Shown here piece after piece: positions 56,620 to 59,393 of a stretch of 59,393 nucleotides of DNA (positions are counted from its first letter, which is position 1; each line of letters starts with the position of its first letter). The notes beneath the pieces are model-generated. The model saw only the letters and a list, made by a program, of their open reading frames with translations, was not told the DNA's origin and searched no databases. Source of the stretch: an uncultured Clostridia bacterium (GTDB lineage Bacteria; Bacillota; Clostridia; UBA1381). The stretch is from contig CAKSDE010000017.1 of NCBI GenBank assembly GCA_934444735.1, forward strand, positions 1-59,393. The letters run 5' to 3'. The position numbers were made by a program, and so were the translations under genes.

Positions 56620-56648
56620 TTGATTTAATTCGACCTTTATGTTATAAT
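56620..56648 (+). promoter_or_regulatory. Promoter of the TetR gene
   Basis: TTGATT (56620-56625), a 17-base spacer and TATAAT (56643-56648), with two palindromes downstream in the leader. Confidence 0.65.
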
Positions 56649-56686
56649 TTTATGGGTGAGGGTGTATTTTCTTTATATATATGTTC

Positions 56687-56706
56687 CACATAATCAAAAT
56701 TATGTG
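56687..56706. promoter_or_regulatory. Candidate TetR operator 1
   Basis: CACATAAT, four bases, ATTATGTG: a perfect 8 bp dyad about 40 bases downstream of the promoter -10 box. Confidence 0.55.
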
Positions 56707-56736
56707 AATATATATATAAAATTATTTTTTTTGGAT

Positions 56737-56762
56737 ATTATTATAGAGATGTCTATAATAAT
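56737..56762. promoter_or_regulatory. Candidate TetR operator 2
   Basis: ATTATTATAGA, GATG, TCTATAATAAT: a perfect 11 bp dyad ending 37 bases before the regulator start codon. Confidence 0.6.
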
Positions 56763-56799
56763 TAAAATATATATTCTATTTAATGAAAAGGCGAGAAAA

Positions 56800-57354
56800 A
56801 TGAGAAAACCGTTTGAAAGGGATATAAAAAAAGAAATATTGGGGAAGTGCTTTGGGTACCTTGTAGAAAAAGGGCTGGAAAATGCATCTGTTAAAAATAT
56901 GTGCGAGGAGACGGGAATATCAAGCGGCAGTATTTATTACTGGTTTAAGGATAAAGATGAGGCGGTTTTGGATTCTGCGGAGTATGGCTTGACTGCTGTT
57001 ACAAATGAATTATTTGACTATGTTTTTTCGCATATAGATGATGTGGGAAATGTATTAAAAACATTTCCCGAAAAGCTGATGGAATATAAGAAAGAACTAA
57101 GATTTATCTATCAGGTTACAACAAGCAATCAATACGGCGAGCGAATGAGAATGATTGCAGATAGGCTTGACAGTGTGTATGTTGCTTATTCGGAAAAGCT
57201 TTCAAAAAGCTTGAATTGCGACTCTAAAAAGCTTTTGCCGATTGTATATCTTTTCATATCGGCAACGCTTGATTATGTGGTTTGGGAAGATGAGGCAAAA
57301 ATGGAACATGAACTAAAGGCAATATATAGCTTTTTGGATATATTATTGAAATAG
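56800..57354 (+). CDS. TetR family transcriptional regulator
   Basis: The 184-residue protein has an N-terminal helix-turn-helix at about residues 10-55 (ASVKNMCEETGISSGSIYYWF then KDKDEAV), the TetR signature, and a helical ligand-binding and dimer domain. ATG 56800 was chosen because the conserved HTH begins soon after and AAAAGGCGAG precedes it. The open frame upstream to 56656 crosses AT-rich leader and the palindromes. It likely represses its own gene and perhaps the protease gene that follows 16 bases downstream. Confidence 0.85.
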   Translation: MRKPFERDIKKEILGKCFGYLVEKGLENASVKNMCEETGISSGSIYYWFKDKDEAVLDSAEYGLTAVTNELFDYVFSHIDDVGNVLKTFPEKLMEYKKELRFIYQVTTSNQYGERMRMIADRLDSVYVAYSEKLSKSLNCDSKKLLPIVYLFISATLDYVVWEDEAKMEHELKAIYSFLDILLK

Positions 57355-57370
57355 GGATAAGGGTGTTAAT

Positions 57371-58741
57371 ATGAAAGGGAAGAAAGTTATGTTCGGAGCA
57401 TTTATAAGCGTGGTGTTTCTTTTGGGGCATAGTGCTTATGCAGACTCCGGCGGAGATGATTATATTGTTTATCTGAAAACACCGCAAAACAGAATACGGG
57501 CGGTGCAAAGTGAAACGAACAAAAATTATATTACTGCATCGGCAGATGAATTACAAAAACTTTTGAAAGATGGCAATGTTACATTTTATGAGCCGAATTG
57601 CGAAGTAAAGCTGTTTGAAGATTTTTCGGGCGATCAGGCAACAGGGCAGTGGAATTTTGACAGTATTAAGCTTTCAAAGGCATGGCAAATCGGTTGCTAC
57701 GGAAATGATGTAAAAGTCGGAGTGATTGATTCGGGGGTATATAAGCACCCGGATTTAACCGCAAATCTGTTCGATGGGCATAATTATCTGACGGGCAGTG
57801 ACGATACCGCAGACAATATCGGACATGGCACATTTGTATCAGGAATTATTGCAGCAGAAGCAAATAGCGAATACATAGACGGAATTGCATATCATGCAAA
57901 AATCGTGCCGCTGAAATGCTTTGATAACGGCTATACGACAAAAGCATCGATGATAGCGGATGCAATTTACGATGCGGTGGACCTGTATGGCTGTGATGTT
58001 ATCAATATGAGTTTCGGTATGCAGCAAAGCTCAACAAGCACTACATTGCAATTATCAATTAGGTATGCACAACAGAACGGCTGTATTCTGGTTGCATCGG
58101 CGGGGAACGACGGGAACTCAACGGTTTACTATCCGGCAAAGTATGACGGCGTAATCGGTGTCGGCGCAGTGGATAGAAACAATCAATTGAGTTGGTTTTC
58201 GCAAAAAAACAATACGGTTGATGTTGTTGCGCCGGGGCAAGGTATTTCAAGCATATCAATTCCGGCTTTTAACAAAAGTTCGGGGACGTCATTTTCTGCT
58301 CCGCACGTTTCTGCGATGGCGACAATTGCAAAATGTATAGATGAGAATATAACGGCGGCGGAGTTTCAAGATATATTGCAAAAAACGTCAACACAGCTTG
58401 GGGAGGGCGAATACAATACATCTTTCGGGTACGGACTTATAAATATACAAGCTATGATTGATGAAATGCTGAAAAAGACGGAAGTATTCATCTCGCCGAT
58501 TGAGAAAACAAACGGTGGCACAAATGTTACGCTTTATAATAATAGCAGCATGCAGTTATCTGCAAAAGGGATTGTTGCCGAGTATAATGAAAAGCAGCTT
58601 GCGGGTTTTGTTACAAAAGACATAAATTTACAGTCGAATGAAACGGTTGTGTTAAACGGAGGACAAAATAATAATGTAAAATTCATGCTGTGGAGCGGAT
58701 GGGAGAATTTAAAACCGCTTACGGTGTGCAAAGAAAAATAA
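57371..58741 (+). CDS. Secreted subtilisin-like serine protease (S8)
   Basis: The 456-residue protein has a signal peptide (KGKK, hydrophobic residues 7-19, cleavage near SAYA-DS at 24-25). A short propeptide-like region (28-85) is followed by the S8 domain with Asp120 (VGVIDSGV), His152 (GHGTFVSGI), oxyanion Asn246 (AGNDG) and Ser307 (GTSFSAPH). The C-terminal 80 residues form a small beta domain. It should be exported and active outside the cell. It lies 16 bases after the TetR gene and is followed at 20 bases by another secreted protein gene. Confidence 0.93.
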   Translation: MKGKKVMFGAFISVVFLLGHSAYADSGGDDYIVYLKTPQNRIRAVQSETNKNYITASADELQKLLKDGNVTFYEPNCEVKLFEDFSGDQATGQWNFDSIKLSKAWQIGCYGNDVKVGVIDSGVYKHPDLTANLFDGHNYLTGSDDTADNIGHGTFVSGIIAAEANSEYIDGIAYHAKIVPLKCFDNGYTTKASMIADAIYDAVDLYGCDVINMSFGMQQSSTSTTLQLSIRYAQQNGCILVASAGNDGNSTVYYPAKYDGVIGVGAVDRNNQLSWFSQKNNTVDVVAPGQGISSISIPAFNKSSGTSFSAPHVSAMATIAKCIDENITAAEFQDILQKTSTQLGEGEYNTSFGYGLINIQAMIDEMLKKTEVFISPIEKTNGGTNVTLYNNSSMQLSAKGIVAEYNEKQLAGFVTKDINLQSNETVVLNGGQNNNVKFMLWSGWENLKPLTVCKEK

Positions 58742-58760
58742 ATCATATGGAGGAAAGGTT

Positions 58761-59321
58761 ATGAAAAAATTTATTTCAGCGTTGCTTGCAACAGTCATGT
58801 TGCTATCTGTAATGCCGATAACAGGCTTTGCAGAGAAAAAAACAGCAAATGAGAGTGTTGTTGAAACAGCCGGCGAAAATGACGTGCCGGAAAATTGGGG
58901 GACAGAGGCTTATGACGGCAAAGCTCTCTACTACATTGAGGACGGATCTTTGCTTTACTCGGAAAACAACGGCAGACCGCAGACGGTAAGCAGTGATGTT
59001 AACTGGGTGATAAAGCGCGGCAAAGCGGTTTATTACGCAAAAATTGAGGGTAATAATACCGATATTTATAAAAAGGATTTGTCGGACGGTTCGGATTTTG
59101 AAAAGCTGACAAGACTTTTTGTACCTGTCGATTGTTTTGATGCGGATGGGGATAGGCTTTATTACCTTTGGAACGGTGAAATAACAAAGCAAAATGTTGC
59201 AACAGGGGAAGAAAAATTTGTGCAGACATTTGATGGGGATAGGTTTTGGGTCAGTGATAGAGATAATAAAATCATTGAAGTATCGAAATGTGTATATTTT
59301 GGTGATGTTGAATTGAACTGA
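58761..59321 (+). CDS. Secreted DUF5050/beta-propeller-like protein, possibly truncated
   Basis: The 186-residue product has a clear signal peptide (KKFISALLATVMLLSVMP, cleavage after GFA). It then has repeated short strands of the kind ALYYIEDGSLLYSENNG, AVYYAKIEGNNTDIYKKDL and RLYYLWNGEITKQN, the pattern of DUF5050 or six-blade propeller repeats. Only about three blades are present before the stop, and the last residues (KCVYFGDVELN) end abruptly, so the gene may be cut short. AGGAAAGG precedes ATG 58761. Confidence 0.7.
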   Translation: MKKFISALLATVMLLSVMPITGFAEKKTANESVVETAGENDVPENWGTEAYDGKALYYIEDGSLLYSENNGRPQTVSSDVNWVIKRGKAVYYAKIEGNNTDIYKKDLSDGSDFEKLTRLFVPVDCFDADGDRLYYLWNGEITKQNVATGEEKFVQTFDGDRFWVSDRDNKIIEVSKCVYFGDVELN

Positions 59322-59365
59322 ACTATAGTCAAGTAAGTAGACACAAAAAAGTACAATTTTTTTAG

Positions 59366-59391
59366 GGGAGCAGGCTATTTTGTCTGCTCCC
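59366..59391. other. Inverted repeat at the window edge
   Basis: GGGAGCAG (59366-59373) and CTGCTCCC (59384-59391) form an 8 bp stem with a 10-base loop. It could be a terminator or part of an insertion element end. The window stops two bases further on. Confidence 0.4.
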
Positions 59392-59393
59392 AA

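Noticed and set aside
56656..56799. N-terminal extension of the TetR protein from ATG 56656
   Set aside because: The extension is AT-rich, would be an odd hydrophobic peptide, and runs over the two palindromes. ATG 56800 has a ribosome site and gives the usual TetR length.

Overview
The window joins the right-hand, late-gene part of a short-tailed (podovirus-like) prophage (about 1-35500) to an ordinary stretch of clostridial chromosome (about 35500-59393). The host looks like an anaerobic, probably spore-forming member of the class Clostridia, perhaps from a gut. The signs are a moderately AT-rich genome with strong AGGAGG ribosome sites, a SpoIIM-like gene next to xerD, the gatCAB tRNA amidotransferase, a type III glutamine synthetase, a CpsC/CpsD exopolysaccharide pair and tandem GH39 glycosidases.

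Prophage, 1-3541: small genes (zinc-ribbon, coiled-coil and Sm-like proteins, a conserved phage lipoprotein, a DUF3789-type mini membrane protein), then a C5-cytosine methyltransferase with a second gene overprinted inside it, and a small HTH-type protein. A terminator at about 3600 separates these from the late genes. Late genes, 3712-21922: terminase small and large subunits, minor proteins, P22-like portal, scaffold, major capsid protein, connector and neck proteins, a probable beta-propeller tail protein, fibre proteins, a lysis cassette (membrane proteins, holin, NlpC/P60-like endolysin), a virion lysin (glucosaminidase plus CHAP) and an internal virion protein. No tape measure, tail tube or sheath gene is visible, which fits a podovirus. 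The integrase, repressor and replication genes must lie to the left of the window.

Prophage, 21935-35497: a single 4520-codon ORF encodes a polyvalent protein. Its parts are an N-terminal ejection-like region, an ADP-ribosyltransferase-like domain, a MutS-I-like domain, an N6-adenine methyltransferase fused to an SNF2 helicase, a candidate BECR-type nuclease, an HELGHH metallopeptidase-like motif, an LPD38-like region and a membrane segment. Such proteins are thought to enter the cell with phage DNA and act against restriction and other host defences. Two disordered linkers of this ORF contain well-formed out-of-frame genes with their own Shine-Dalgarno sites, and one of these also has a near-consensus promoter. 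With the gene inside the cytosine methyltransferase, this prophage carries three overprinted genes. The prophage ends inside a conserved Cys-rich host gene that has lost its 5' end (35520-36275), which marks the right attachment junction.

Chromosome: tandem GH39 glycosidases; XRE regulator with a palindromic operator; spoIIM-like gene and xerD; TupA-like ATP-grasp protein; Ppx/GppA phosphatase; EamA transporter; gatCAB; glnN with its own promoter; pfkB-type sugar-phosphate kinase (minus strand) between two copies of a dispersed hairpin repeat; CpsD and CpsC (minus strand) with a Tyr-Gly repeat tail on the kinase; leuA preceded by what looks like a complete leader-peptide attenuator with four consecutive Leu codons; a tandem array of about 106 bp units; an MscS channel; a TetR regulator with two palindromes; a secreted subtilase; and a short secreted DUF5050-like protein at the right edge that may be truncated.
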